Positions 1 to 8,025 of a stretch of 13,811 nucleotides of DNA are shown here, in pieces. The translations under genes and the position numbers were made by a program. The notes beneath the pieces were generated by a model. It ran no database searches, was not told the origin of the DNA, and saw only the letters and a list, made by a program, of their open reading frames with translations. The stretch's first letter is position 1. Each line of letters begins with the position of its first letter. Origin of the DNA: Deltaproteobacteria bacterium (GTDB lineage Bacteria > Desulfobacterota > Binatia > Bin18); NCBI GenBank assembly GCA_016200595.1, contig JACQEL010000097.1, positions 1 through 13,811 on the forward strand, read 5' to 3'.

Positions 1-1812
1 GAAGCCAGTTACGCCATCCAGCAGTTCTTCTTGAATGGGGGAACCGAGGCGTATGTGATAAGGACCGGGAACTCATTCGCCACGGCCTGGATCGACCTCT
101 TGAACGGCTCGTCCGGCGATTCTCTTCGCGTCACGGCGGGGCGTCTGATCAAGGGCGTTTCCGTGGACGACCCAGGGTCGTGGGGAAACTTTGTCCGAGT
201 AGATGTCGACTATGATACTACCGATCCCACATCCCTCTTCAATCTCACCGTCTCGGAAGTGTCGCCCTCGGGTACTCAACCGGTTCTGCGCACCGAAACC
301 TTCCGGAACCTGACCATGATTACGGGCGTGCCGAATTCGGTTCGCGATGTAGTGAATGAAGGCTCGCGGATCGTACAGATTCCGATCCTCCCCCTGTTGG
401 GTCCCAATCCTCCGGCACAGACCGGCACCATAAGCAATGTGCTCAACTCCGTGACCTTGGCGGCTACTCTTGCGCCAAGACAGTTCAACGCGCAACTGAC
501 GGGAGATATCGCCCGCCTGGTGACGCTGGCCCGCGCGCCCGGCAATCTCACTCCACCTCCACCCCAGCCACTGACCCCGACCCAGGTTCTGCAAGACGCG
601 AGGGGACTGCTCGAAGCGGCCTTGCGCGCAGCTAACGCCAACGATCCCCGATACACCAACGCCACCGTGCAGCTCATTGGTGGGCGCTTCCGTATTCTGA
701 CGGGACGCGCCGGCGATCCGAACACTCCAGGCAGCGCCTTCAATCCGGGTGTCACCATTACGTTCACGGAGGCGGGAGGAAACACGGCTGCGGATCTTGG
801 CCTGCTCGGCGTGACACCCAATGTTCAGCAGTATTCGCTCGGCGGGACTGCGACCGGCTTTCAGACGGATCGCGTCTTGGGCAGTAACGTGGGCAACAAC
901 GGGAACCGCCCCAACGCGAACGATCTCATCGGCGTCCGTGCCAATAAAACCGGCTTGTTCGCGCTTGAAGATGTTGACATCTTCAACATCCTCTGCATCC
1001 CAAGGGCGGCGGATCTTACGGCGCCGGAGCCGTTCAACGTGTACAGCGCGGCGGAAGCATACTGCCTCGAGCGCCGCGCTTTTCTGATTGTCGACATTCC
1101 GTCGAACATCGATACCGTACAAGAAATGAAGGACTTCCTCGACAGTAATGCCGGTTTGCGTAGCCGCAACGCAGCCACCTACTTCCCCCGCCTGCGCATC
1201 GCCGATCCGTTGAATCAGTTCCGGCTCCGCGACTTCGCCCCCAGCGGTACGATGGCAGGCTTGTACGCCCGCACCGACAACGACCGCGGTGTCTGGAAGG
1301 CGCCGGCGGGTATCGATACAGGACTCCGCAACGTCAATGAACTCCGCTACGTGCTCACCGATCCCGAGAACGGGACCTTGAATCCGCTCGGCATCAACTG
1401 CCTGCGCACTTTCCCCATCATCGGTACCATCTCCTGGGGTGCTCGCACCCTGGACGGTGCGGACGTGCAGGCCTCCGAGTGGAAATACCTGCCAGTGCGG
1501 CGGTTCGCGCTTTTCCTGGAGGAATCGTTGTACCGCGGGACCAAATTTGCGGTTTTTGAGCCGAACGACGAACCGCTGTGGGCCCAGATCCGGCTGAATC
1601 TTGGCGCGTTTATGCAGACCTTGTTCCGTCAAGGTGCCTTCCAGGGCCAGACTCCGCGCGAGGCGTACTTCGTCAAGTGCGACAAAGACACCACGACACA
1701 GAACGACATCAACCTGGGTATCGTGAATATCCTCGTCGGCTTTGCCCCGCTCAAGCCTGCCGAATTCGTCATCATCAGGATCAGCCAGATCGCGGGTCAG
1801 ATTCAAACCTAA
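1..1812 (+). CDS. Contractile tail sheath protein, 5' end cut by the window edge
   Basis: This is the sheath subunit that polymerises around the inner tube and contracts to drive it through a target envelope. The frame is open from base 1 (first residues EASYAIQQFFLNGG), so the TTG at 31 is not the true start; the N-terminus lies outside the window. The stretch YAIQQFFLNGG..AYVIR is a typical N-terminal sheath signature. The C-terminal part has the family's conserved series, numbered from base 1: WGART (479-483), the VRR..LFLEESL segment, FEPN (519-522), VKCD (558-561) and a closing VGFAPLKPAEFVIIRISQ. The middle (about bases 550-830) looks like an inserted, probably surface-exposed domain with an FRILTGRAG...AADLGLLG pattern. 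At least 603 residues are present, at the large end for sheaths. The stop is 12 bases before the tube gene, the usual sheath-tube order. Family assignment is firm; the insert's role is unknown. Confidence 0.95.
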   Translation, partial: EASYAIQQFFLNGGTEAYVIRTGNSFATAWIDLLNGSSGDSLRVTAGRLIKGVSVDDPGSWGNFVRVDVDYDTTDPTSLFNLTVSEVSPSGTQPVLRTETFRNLTMITGVPNSVRDVVNEGSRIVQIPILPLLGPNPPAQTGTISNVLNSVTLAATLAPRQFNAQLTGDIARLVTLARAPGNLTPPPPQPLTPTQVLQDARGLLEAALRAANANDPRYTNATVQLIGGRFRILTGRAGDPNTPGSAFNPGVTITFTEAGGNTAADLGLLGVTPNVQQYSLGGTATGFQTDRVLGSNVGNNGNRPNANDLIGVRANKTGLFALEDVDIFNILCIPRAADLTAPEPFNVYSAAEAYCLERRAFLIVDIPSNIDTVQEMKDFLDSNAGLRSRNAATYFPRLRIADPLNQFRLRDFAPSGTMAGLYARTDNDRGVWKAPAGIDTGLRNVNELRYVLTDPENGTLNPLGINCLRTFPIIGTISWGARTLDGADVQASEWKYLPVRRFALFLEESLYRGTKFAVFEPNDEPLWAQIRLNLGAFMQTLFRQGAFQGQTPREAYFVKCDKDTTTQNDINLGIVNILVGFAPLKPAEFVIIRISQIAGQIQT

Positions 1813-1816
1813 GGAG
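1811..1816 (+). promoter_or_regulatory. Shine-Dalgarno site of the tail tube gene
   Basis: AAGGAG overlaps the sheath stop codon and lies 8 bases before the ATG at 1825. It is the best-formed ribosome binding site in the structural part, which fits a tube protein needed in many copies. Confidence 0.75.
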
Positions 1817-1824
1817 TCAGCGCT

Positions 1825-2349
1825 ATGGCCCAATTCACTGTCAACGCAAACCGCTTTGATCCGTATAAGAACTTCAAGTTTCGCGTCAAGTGGGACGGAC
1901 GTTACGTAGCCGGGGTGAGCAAGGTGGGCGCGCTCAAACGCTCCACGGAGATGGTCGAGCACCGCGAGGGCGGCGATCCCAGCACGAGCCGCAAGTCGCC
2001 GGGCCGCACTAAGTACGAAGCCGTCACGCTTGAACGGGGGGTCACGCACGATCTGGAGTTCGAGCGCTGGGCGAACAAGGTCTGGAACTTTGGCGCCGGC
2101 CTCGGCGCGGAGGTTTCGTTGAAGGACTTCCGCAAAGATATCAGCATCGAGGTGTATAACGAAGCCGGCCAGAAGGTTCTCGCCTACAACCTCTTTCGCT
2201 GCTGGGTTTCGGAATACCAGTCGTTGCCTGACTTGGACGCGAACGCCAACGCCATCGCCATACAAACCCTCAAGCTTGAAAACGAAGGTTGGGAACGCGA
2301 TGTAAGCGTACCGGAACCGAGCGAACCGACCTTCACGGAACCGGCATAA
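1825..2349 (+). CDS. Tail tube protein (T4 gp19 family)
   Basis: This is the inner tube subunit, which stacks as hexameric rings inside the sheath and forms the channel that carries cargo. The 174-residue product shows the gp19-family layout: an N-terminal F.VKWDG..VAGVSKVGALKRSTE strand pair, a loop with EHREGGDPSTSRKSPGRTKYEAVTLERGVT, then LEFERWANKVW and the C-terminal beta part ending in LKLENEGWERD. The REGG and K.pGR.ky..vtleRG signatures are characteristic of tube proteins in contractile tails and eCIS. It is somewhat longer than the commonest (about 145-150 residue) tube proteins, with an extra acidic/proline tail (VPEPSEPTFTEPA). It follows the sheath directly with a good ribosome binding site. 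eCIS loci often carry two or three tube paralogues; only one is in this window. Confidence 0.93.
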   Translation: MAQFTVNANRFDPYKNFKFRVKWDGRYVAGVSKVGALKRSTEMVEHREGGDPSTSRKSPGRTKYEAVTLERGVTHDLEFERWANKVWNFGAGLGAEVSLKDFRKDISIEVYNEAGQKVLAYNLFRCWVSEYQSLPDLDANANAIAIQTLKLENEGWERDVSVPEPSEPTFTEPA

Positions 2350-2353
2350 GAAT

Positions 2354-3226
2354 ATGACCAATCCGGTTGCCACCACCATTCCTGGCGGTTATTGCGCCAA
2401 CGGCGGGCACTGGCGTGAAGTGCATGTACGCCCGCTTACGGGTGCAGACCAGCTCTTCTTGACCGAAGAGTGCGAGGGCCTGCTTCCCGCCCATTGGGTC
2501 ACCGAGGCGCTGACGCGGTGCGTTACCCGCTTGGGACCGCATGAGCCGGTGACGCGGGAGACGATCCGTTCCCTCACGGTTGGGGATCGCGAGGCTCTCC
2601 TGTTACACCTGCGCCGCCTGAGCTGGGGAGAGCGGCTGCGCTGCCTGCTTACTTGCCCTGTGCCGCAGTGTGGGGAAAAGCTGGAAGTCGAGCTGGCCAT
2701 CGGCGATCTTCTCCTCCCCCCTTACCGCGAGGTGGTGCAGGAGCACGAGCTTGCCGTCGGGGAGGAGGACGGGGCTGCTACCGTCGTACGTTTCCGCCTC
2801 CCCACTGGGTCCGATCAAGAAGCCGTAGCCATGGTGGCCCACACCGACGTGGCGGAGGCTGCAGGTCTCTTACTGCGGCGATGCGTCCGGTCGACGAGTT
2901 CCTCTGATGGAAACACGCTGGACACGTTTCCCGAGGTGATCAGTCAACAATTGGCCGACCAGATGGCCGCGCTGGATCCACAAGCCGAGATCACGTTGCA
3001 GCTTGCTTGTCCGGTTTGCGGCAGCGCTTTCAGTGTGATCTTTGATACAGCGAGCTACTTGATTCAGGAGCTGGAGCTGGAGATGCGTCACCTTTATCGC
3101 GAGGTCCATCTGCTGGCTTACCATTACCACTGGAGCGCAACGGAGATCCTCGGGATGAGCACGGCAAAGCGCCGGAAGTTTCTTCGACTGCTGGAGGAAG
3201 AGCTTACGCAGGGGGCAGCGCAATGA
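2354..3226 (+). CDS. T4 gp26-like baseplate hub assembly protein
   Basis: The product of 290 residues resembles the T4-family baseplate hub assembly chaperone group (gp26-like) found after the tube gene in many contractile-tail and eCIS loci. The N-terminal half contains VRPLTGADQLFLTEE and LTVGDREALLLHLRRLSWGERLRC, which matches the family pattern of a helix pair before a metal-type module. Two cysteine pairs are visible, C101/C106 (CPVPQC) and C219/C222 (CPVC), each followed by a beta strand, so they could form one split zinc ribbon. The C-terminal helix YHWSATEILGMSTAKRRKFLRLLEEEL is typical of the family. It starts 4 bases after the tube stop with only a weak ribosome binding site, suggesting coupled translation. 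A role as chaperone rather than structural hub part is inferred from the family name and not visible here. Confidence 0.8.
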   Translation: MTNPVATTIPGGYCANGGHWREVHVRPLTGADQLFLTEECEGLLPAHWVTEALTRCVTRLGPHEPVTRETIRSLTVGDREALLLHLRRLSWGERLRCLLTCPVPQCGEKLEVELAIGDLLLPPYREVVQEHELAVGEEDGAATVVRFRLPTGSDQEAVAMVAHTDVAEAAGLLLRRCVRSTSSSDGNTLDTFPEVISQQLADQMAALDPQAEITLQLACPVCGSAFSVIFDTASYLIQELELEMRHLYREVHLLAYHYHWSATEILGMSTAKRRKFLRLLEEELTQGAAQ

Positions 3227-4053
3227 GTAGCTTCCTCGTCAATCTGGCGCGACGTGGTGCGGGATTGCCGACGACACCGATCCAGGTGCCAGCTTCGCCA
3301 CTTGGACCGGGAATTCGCCAGCCGGGGGATGAATTGACGGAAGTCCACGAAACCGGCCGCAGCCTGGGTATGACAGAGGAACCTACTACCGGAAATGCCG
3401 CTAGTCAGACCCCGTTGCGCGCTAGTGGCGCAGCCGCATATACCGACTTGCCTTCCCAAACGGTGGCACCTCGCACTCCTTCCATCCAACGCTTCTCCGG
3501 GACAGAATACCGCACACCTGTCCAGCCCTCGGTCGGAGAGCCGGCGGCCACGACCAAAACGCCGTCGCTCGGGCCACCGTCGGCGCCACAGCTGCGGGTA
3601 GTTTCGCCAAGGCGCGAAGAGGTTGAGCACGCCCGGCCCACCCCATCGCCGGTTGCCCAGACAATCGAGCCGATGGGCGCACTTGAACGCCAGGCGAGCA
3701 CTGTGGCGCCCACCCCTCCAATACTGATCCGGGAGCCGGGTGAAACGCAGGTTGTCTCGCCGACGGAACTATCGCCCGAACAGCCACGGGATGGAGCGCA
3801 GGAGACGCGCGCACCGGCGCTCTCTGCCGCAACGATCCGTCCGGCTCTAGCCGAGTTCCCCACGCTCCTGCAGTTTCCGCAAGTCACGCCTGCTTCCTCG
3901 CCGACGCCACCCGCGCAACTGCCGATTCACGTACGGATTGGCCGAGTCGAAGTCCGCGGGACACCGGCACCAACCCCGACGCCTGCCAGACCCAGCCCAG
4001 CAGCCCCGCTGGGATTCGACAGCTATTACCGGGTGCGAACTTACCGGAGCTGA
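3223..4053 (+). CDS. Proline/threonine-rich, probably disordered protein of the eCIS operon
   Basis: I do not recognise a domain. The 276-residue product is dominated by proline, alanine, threonine, serine and arginine, with no signal peptide, membrane segment, cysteine or long helix. Only the last part (PIHVRIGRVEVRGTPAPT) looks able to form a beta strand; a short IHV.IGRVEVR-type segment near the end of a disordered chain is something I associate with small proteins next to DUF4255 genes. The start overlaps the stop of the preceding gene by 4 bases (ATGA), and the next gene starts 3 bases after the stop, so it is tightly embedded between assembly genes and unlikely to be spurious. Possible jobs are a flexible linker, a peptide that recruits another tail component through its C-terminus, or an assembly factor. 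All of these are inference. Confidence 0.75.
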   Translation: MSSFLVNLARRGAGLPTTPIQVPASPLGPGIRQPGDELTEVHETGRSLGMTEEPTTGNAASQTPLRASGAAAYTDLPSQTVAPRTPSIQRFSGTEYRTPVQPSVGEPAATTKTPSLGPPSAPQLRVVSPRREEVEHARPTPSPVAQTIEPMGALERQASTVAPTPPILIREPGETQVVSPTELSPEQPRDGAQETRAPALSAATIRPALAEFPTLLQFPQVTPASSPTPPAQLPIHVRIGRVEVRGTPAPTPTPARPSPAAPLGFDSYYRVRTYRS

Positions 4054-4056
4054 AGT

Positions 4057-5391
4057 ATGAGCAACTTTCTGGCCATTGGCGGGGTGAGCGCCACGCTGCA
4101 AGCGCTGCTGCGGGATCGCATGGAACTACCTGCCGGAATGGCCCGCACGGATCTGCAGGTGACTATCAGTACACCGCAGCCGGAAGACGACGCTCAAGCT
4201 GCGGAGCCCACCAGGGTGAATCTATTTCTCTACCGAGCCACGGAAAACGGGGCTCTCAAAAATCAGCTGATCCCCGGACAAGGTCACCCGAGCGAGTACG
4301 ACCACCCGCCACTGAGCCTGGTCTTGCATTTCATGCTGACCGCCTATGGCGCGACTGACGATAATGGCTTGGTGAATGAAACGCGCGCGCACTTCTTGCT
4401 GGGTAGCGCCATGCGTGTGTTGCACGACTATCCGATTATTACGGACAGCCTGACGACCATACACTCCCCGCCTACTCAGATCCTCCATTCGAGTCTGCGC
4501 GGCGAATTCGAACACGTCAAGATTTGCTTGGACCCTCTCAGTCTGGAAGATCTCTCCAAGGTCTGGACCGCGTTAACACGGCCGTACCGGCTTTCCGCCG
4601 CCTATACCGTGAGTGTCGTGCAGATTGAAAGCCGGCTCGTCAAGACTCTCGCGGCTCCCGTGCTGACGCGCCGGATTCACCTGGCAGTGTCCAAGCGGCC
4701 ACAGATCACCAACGTGTATCGCACCCCGGTGCTGCCCGGCGAACCGATCGGCGACATCCGGGCGCGTGTTCTGCAAGAGCTCACCATCGAGGGCGAGAAT
4801 TTTCGCGCCGCTCAGACCTGGGTCAAATTGGGTGACCTCGAGCCCATTGGCGTCCAGCCTGCCTCCGACCGTGAGATTCGCATCGTTATCCCCGACGATA
4901 TCTATCCCACCGATGCCGACCATCCGTTGCCACGCCCGATTCCGGCAGCGGATCGACTCCGGGCTGGGCCGCAAACCGTCGAGGTGCAGATTCTGCGACC
5001 GACCGAGGTCGTCGCGGGAGGACTCGATAGGGGCGTCGTTGGGGTAGATGACCAGAGACAAAGCTCGAACCACTGCGTATTTCTGCTCGCGCCCGAGATT
5101 GTCAGCTTCACTCCACCCAGCGTCGCGGCCGGTGGATTTGCTGGCGCGGTGCTCACCGTGACCGGCCAACGGCTGTTCCAGTCCGGAATCAAGACCGTAG
5201 TGCTGGTCGGAGACGTGTCGATTCCTGTGCCGGATCCGGGCCCCGGCGGGCCGCAGACGGAGACTTCGATCCAGGTTTCGCTCATCGCTTTGGGGCTCAC
5301 TACGCCATCCACCCCTGTGGGGCCTTACCCCGTCCGGGTCATGGTCAACGGCGTGCAAAGCCTGGAAAACATGACGTTCCAGGTGACCTAG
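4057..5391 (+). CDS. DUF4255 (Pvc16_N) tail terminator/cap protein with two IPT/TIG-like modules
   Basis: The N-terminal roughly 195 residues match the DUF4255 family, whose PVC/Afp members (Pvc16/Afp16) cap the distal end of tube and sheath and set particle length. Visible family features are the start helix with VSATLQALLRDRM, the strand RVNLFLYRATENGALKN, PPLSLVLHFMLTAYG, the helix HFLLGSAMRVLHDYPI and FEHVKICLDPLSLEDLSKVWTAL.RPYRLSAAYTVSVVQIES. After it come two beta modules. One spans about residues 215-312, starting PQITNVY and containing LTIEGENF. The other spans 346-444, starting PEIVSFTPPSVAAGGF and containing AVLTVTGQRLF, ending ENMTFQV. Both follow the IPT/TIG pattern (P.I....P......G..vti.G..F). 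Simple DUF4255 proteins are near 200 residues, so the 444-residue form is a fusion. It may decorate the cap, but this is inferred. Confidence 0.88.
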   Translation: MSNFLAIGGVSATLQALLRDRMELPAGMARTDLQVTISTPQPEDDAQAAEPTRVNLFLYRATENGALKNQLIPGQGHPSEYDHPPLSLVLHFMLTAYGATDDNGLVNETRAHFLLGSAMRVLHDYPIITDSLTTIHSPPTQILHSSLRGEFEHVKICLDPLSLEDLSKVWTALTRPYRLSAAYTVSVVQIESRLVKTLAAPVLTRRIHLAVSKRPQITNVYRTPVLPGEPIGDIRARVLQELTIEGENFRAAQTWVKLGDLEPIGVQPASDREIRIVIPDDIYPTDADHPLPRPIPAADRLRAGPQTVEVQILRPTEVVAGGLDRGVVGVDDQRQSSNHCVFLLAPEIVSFTPPSVAAGGFAGAVLTVTGQRLFQSGIKTVVLVGDVSIPVPDPGPGGPQTETSIQVSLIALGLTTPSTPVGPYPVRVMVNGVQSLENMTFQVT

Positions 5392-5400
5392 AGTCAAGCC

Positions 5401-7578
5401 ATGGTGGAAAGCATCGCGGAGAGCCTCGAGAGTATGGCGGCGGTGACCTGGGCAGAAGCCAATCAGGCATATCTGCGCACCGAACTGCGCCGGTTGCGGC
5501 TCTTATTTTTGCGTAAGGTGCGGTGGCTCCGACAGACTTGGCAACAGGATCCCTTGCCACACCACCGCAGCGTCGTCATTAGCGACGCCCACGCCGACAG
5601 ATTGCTGCGTGGTATGGACGATGAAGAAAGCCAATTCCACCAGGAAGATGCGGAATCGTGCGCGATTGCGCGCGCAGTCGAAGAAGTCGAAGCCGAGCTT
5701 ACGATCCGCTGCCAGATTCTTATAGAAGCAGGCGGGATACCTGCCCTGGAAGCGCTGGCGCGGGCGTTCGGGCTCAGTCCATTCGAGCGCGATGCGGTTT
5801 TGCTCTGCTTCGCGGTTGACGAGGCTCCGGAATTTGCCACCCTCTGCGCCTATATCCAGGATGATGTGAATGCACGCTGGGCTACGCTCCAACTGGTGCT
5901 GAGCGTACTGTGCCAGACCCGCGAGCAGCGCGAGTCGGCCCGAGCGCCGCTGCTCCCGTCCTCCCCATTGCGCCGCTTCAGACTGCTCACATTGAGTGAG
6001 GGAAGTGCTGCCCAGGGCTGGCGGCCTTTGCGGATCGACGAGCGGGTTGCGGATTATGTGCGAGGTATCAACCGGCTTGACGAGAGCATGATTCACCTGG
6101 TGCGCCCAGCCCCGCCGGTGCCCATCGCAGGAGCGCATCGGGAATTGGTTGACCAACTGGTCCGCTGGGCTGAATCAGCCGCCGGCCAGCCGTGGCCGCC
6201 GTTCCAACTCACAGGTCCAGCCGGTGCGGGTAAGAAGGCTATTGCCGGCGAGTTCTGCGCGCGAGCCGGATTGCAACTTTACACCTTCGACCTTAGGCAT
6301 CTGTCACTCCAAGACGTCGAGCGCCACCAGTTGCTCCACGTGATGGAACGGGAAGCCGTGCTTTCACGCATGGCGCTCTACGTGGACGTGGCGGACTTTG
6401 ATTTCTCCGATCGCCTGTTAACTGCTGCCGCCCGCGATTGGGTTGAGCGCTACGGCGGCGTGCTGTTCGTCGGCGGGCGCGAGTGCTGGCAATTCCAACG
6501 ACAGGTGCTGCATATTGCAGTTCCGAAGCCGAACTCCGCCGAGCAGCGACAGCTCTGGACGAGTTCACTGCAGGGGATCACGACTGCGGTGGATGGGCAA
6601 ATCGAGGCGATCGTTCAGCAGTTTGATCTCGGACCCCATGCTATCCCGCAAGCTGTGAGTGCCGCGGTCGCCAGAGTTCGCACGCGTCCGGGAGATTTCC
6701 GGCTTGGCGCCGAGGACCTGTGGCAAGCCTGCCGTGAGCAAGTCGGGTGGCAGCTCGGCAGTCTCGCGCAACGACTCACGCCCTGTTATACGTGGGACGA
6801 CATCGTCTTGCCGGATGACCTGATGCAGCAGTTGCGCGAGCTCGCGGATCAGGTGGCGACACGCGCGCAGGTGTACGAGCGCTGGGGTTTCGGCGCGCGG
6901 CTGCCGCGCGGGCGCGGGATCGGCGCGTTGTTTTCCGGTCCCAGCGGCACGGGCAAGACGATGGCCGCCGAGATCCTGGCGAACGAGCTGAAACTGGACC
7001 TGTATCGCATCGATCTCGCCGGAGTTGTCAGCAAGTACATCGGCGAGACCGAAAAGAATCTGCGCAACGTCTTCGATGCCGCCGAGCAATCCGGTGCTAT
7101 TCTCTTCTTCGACGAGGCCGATGCGCTCTTCGGCAAGCGTAGCGAGGTCAAGGATAGTCATGACCGCTACGCGAATATCGAGGTCAACTATCTGCTGCAG
7201 CGCATGGAAGATTACCGAGGGCTGGCAATCTTGTGTACGAACCGGCGAGCGGCCCTCGACCGGGCGTTCCTGCGTCGTCTCCGGTTTCTTGTGGAGTTCC
7301 CGTTTCCCGATGGTGAGAACCGCCGCCGGATCTGGCAGAAAGTGTTTCCGCCACAGGCACCGCTTGCGCCCTTAGATCTGACGGCTCTTTCCCGACTGGA
7401 GATCAGTGGCGGCAATATTCGCAACATTGCATTAAATGCGGCGTTCCTCGCTGCCGGCGAAAGCACAAGCATCCGCATGGAACACGTACTGCACGCAGCG
7501 TACCGTGAATACGTCAAGATCGACAAGCTGCTCACCGAGGCCGAGTTTGGCGCGCACTTGAGGTTGATAAAGCCATGA
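5401..7578 (+). CDS. AAA+ ATPase of the eCIS operon (Pvc15/Afp15-like)
   Basis: The 725-residue protein is the conserved AAA+ ATPase of eCIS loci, thought to help particle assembly or cargo handling; it is cytoplasmic. It has an N-terminal helical region (about 1-230, including ALEALARAFGLSPFERDAVLLCFAVDE) and a first nucleotide-binding module with a degenerate P-loop GPAGAGKK (272-279). A canonical C-terminal AAA+ module follows, with Walker A GPSGTGKT (513-520), Walker B ILFFDE (567-572), a sensor-1 region CTNR, arginine-finger-like FLRRLRF, and a lid with ISGGNIRNIALNAAF. The first module's P-loop threonine/serine is replaced by lysine, and its Walker B (ALYVDVADF) lacks the catalytic glutamate, so it probably does not hydrolyse ATP. 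The ATG at 5401 leaves 9 bases after the DUF4255 gene; an alternative ATG at 5434 cannot be excluded. The 3' end overlaps the next gene by 4 bases (ATGA). Confidence 0.93.
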   Translation: MVESIAESLESMAAVTWAEANQAYLRTELRRLRLLFLRKVRWLRQTWQQDPLPHHRSVVISDAHADRLLRGMDDEESQFHQEDAESCAIARAVEEVEAELTIRCQILIEAGGIPALEALARAFGLSPFERDAVLLCFAVDEAPEFATLCAYIQDDVNARWATLQLVLSVLCQTREQRESARAPLLPSSPLRRFRLLTLSEGSAAQGWRPLRIDERVADYVRGINRLDESMIHLVRPAPPVPIAGAHRELVDQLVRWAESAAGQPWPPFQLTGPAGAGKKAIAGEFCARAGLQLYTFDLRHLSLQDVERHQLLHVMEREAVLSRMALYVDVADFDFSDRLLTAAARDWVERYGGVLFVGGRECWQFQRQVLHIAVPKPNSAEQRQLWTSSLQGITTAVDGQIEAIVQQFDLGPHAIPQAVSAAVARVRTRPGDFRLGAEDLWQACREQVGWQLGSLAQRLTPCYTWDDIVLPDDLMQQLRELADQVATRAQVYERWGFGARLPRGRGIGALFSGPSGTGKTMAAEILANELKLDLYRIDLAGVVSKYIGETEKNLRNVFDAAEQSGAILFFDEADALFGKRSEVKDSHDRYANIEVNYLLQRMEDYRGLAILCTNRRAALDRAFLRRLRFLVEFPFPDGENRRRIWQKVFPPQAPLAPLDLTALSRLEISGGNIRNIALNAAFLAAGESTSIRMEHVLHAAYREYVKIDKLLTEAEFGAHLRLIKP

Positions 7579-7802
7579 GTGATAGGGCGCATATCATCGA
7601 CATCGACAACCTGGTGTTGACTGGAGTTGATCTCCGTCACCCCGCTCGGTTGAGCGCTCTCATCGCAGCAGAGGTTCAGCGAGTATTGGGCGGGTCGGAT
7701 TTGCCGGCTGCGACGGGCATTACGAATAGCGAGATGGGGGTTGCCAGCGAAGTTGCCCGGACCGTAGTGCGATCTCTCCCCGGAGGGTCTGATCGTGTCT
7801 AG
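7575..7802 (+). CDS. Small leader protein 1, coupled to cargo gene A
   Basis: The product is 75 residues. The first half reads IDIDNLVLTGVDLRHPARLSALIAAEVQRVLGG, a beta strand followed by an amphipathic helix; this strand-helix layout resembles small uncharacterised proteins that I associate with DUF4157 genes in eCIS loci. The second half ends in EVARTVVRSLPGGSDRV, which resembles the end of the small protein at 12200 (EVARTVVWSMQGGPDGI). The ATG overlaps the ATPase stop (ATGA). Its stop TAG overlaps the GTG start of the next gene by 8 bases, and the codons for PGG contain that gene's Shine-Dalgarno sequence. It is therefore translationally coupled on both sides. Function is unknown; a chaperone or adaptor for the protein encoded next is a reasonable guess. 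Confidence 0.8.
   Translation: MSDRAHIIDIDNLVLTGVDLRHPARLSALIAAEVQRVLGGSDLPAATGITNSEMGVASEVARTVVRSLPGGSDRV
7782..7797 (+). promoter_or_regulatory. Shine-Dalgarno and GTG start of cargo gene A inside leader 1
   Basis: GGAGGG (7782-7787) stands 7 bases before the GTG at 7795. Both lie inside the end of leader 1, whose stop (7800-7802) follows the GTG. The same arrangement recurs before genes B and C, which supports these starts. Confidence 0.8.
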
Positions 7803-8025
7803 GCAAAGCCAAACCCTGGACAAACAGGCACATACTGTGCAGTCGGCAAAGCCGAGCCGCTCCGCGCCGGTGCACCGCGGTGCAAGCAACCCCACGATGG
7901 GAAATCAGAGCGCGCAGCGGCTCCTGCGGGATGGCGTGATTCAGGCTAAACTCACTGTGAATCAACCAGGTGACCGCTTCGAGCAGCAGGCGGACCGGGT
8001 GGCTGATGCTGTCATGAGAAGCGGA
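7795..8025 (+). repeat. Shared N-terminal module, copy A
   Basis: This is the first of three diverged direct repeats encoding about 75 residues at the start of large proteins. Consensus features, in order: an RQSQ-like start, AKPS.SaPvHR, MGNQ.aQRLL, a V.QAKL strand and VN.PGD.FEQ.AD.V.D.VM. At the 5' edge copies A and B share the DNA string TAGGCAAAGCCAA. Copies lie at 10437 and 12408. Confidence 0.85.

Noticed and set aside
967..990. Nested short palindromes (GAAGATG...CATCTTC and GATGTTGA...TCAACATC) that could form a hairpin
   Set aside because: They lie inside the conserved part of the sheath gene, the stems are only 7-8 bases and mutually exclusive, and no regulatory context is visible.
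73..2379. 768-codon open frame on the minus strand across sheath and tube genes
   Set aside because: It lies fully opposite two well-supported structural genes, has no recognisable domain and an arginine/valine/glycine composition typical of antisense frames in GC-rich coding DNA.
7212..7895. Minus-strand frame of 227 codons spanning the ATPase/leader/gene A junction
   Set aside because: It covers three sense genes linked by overlapping starts and stops, and its translation has no family signature.
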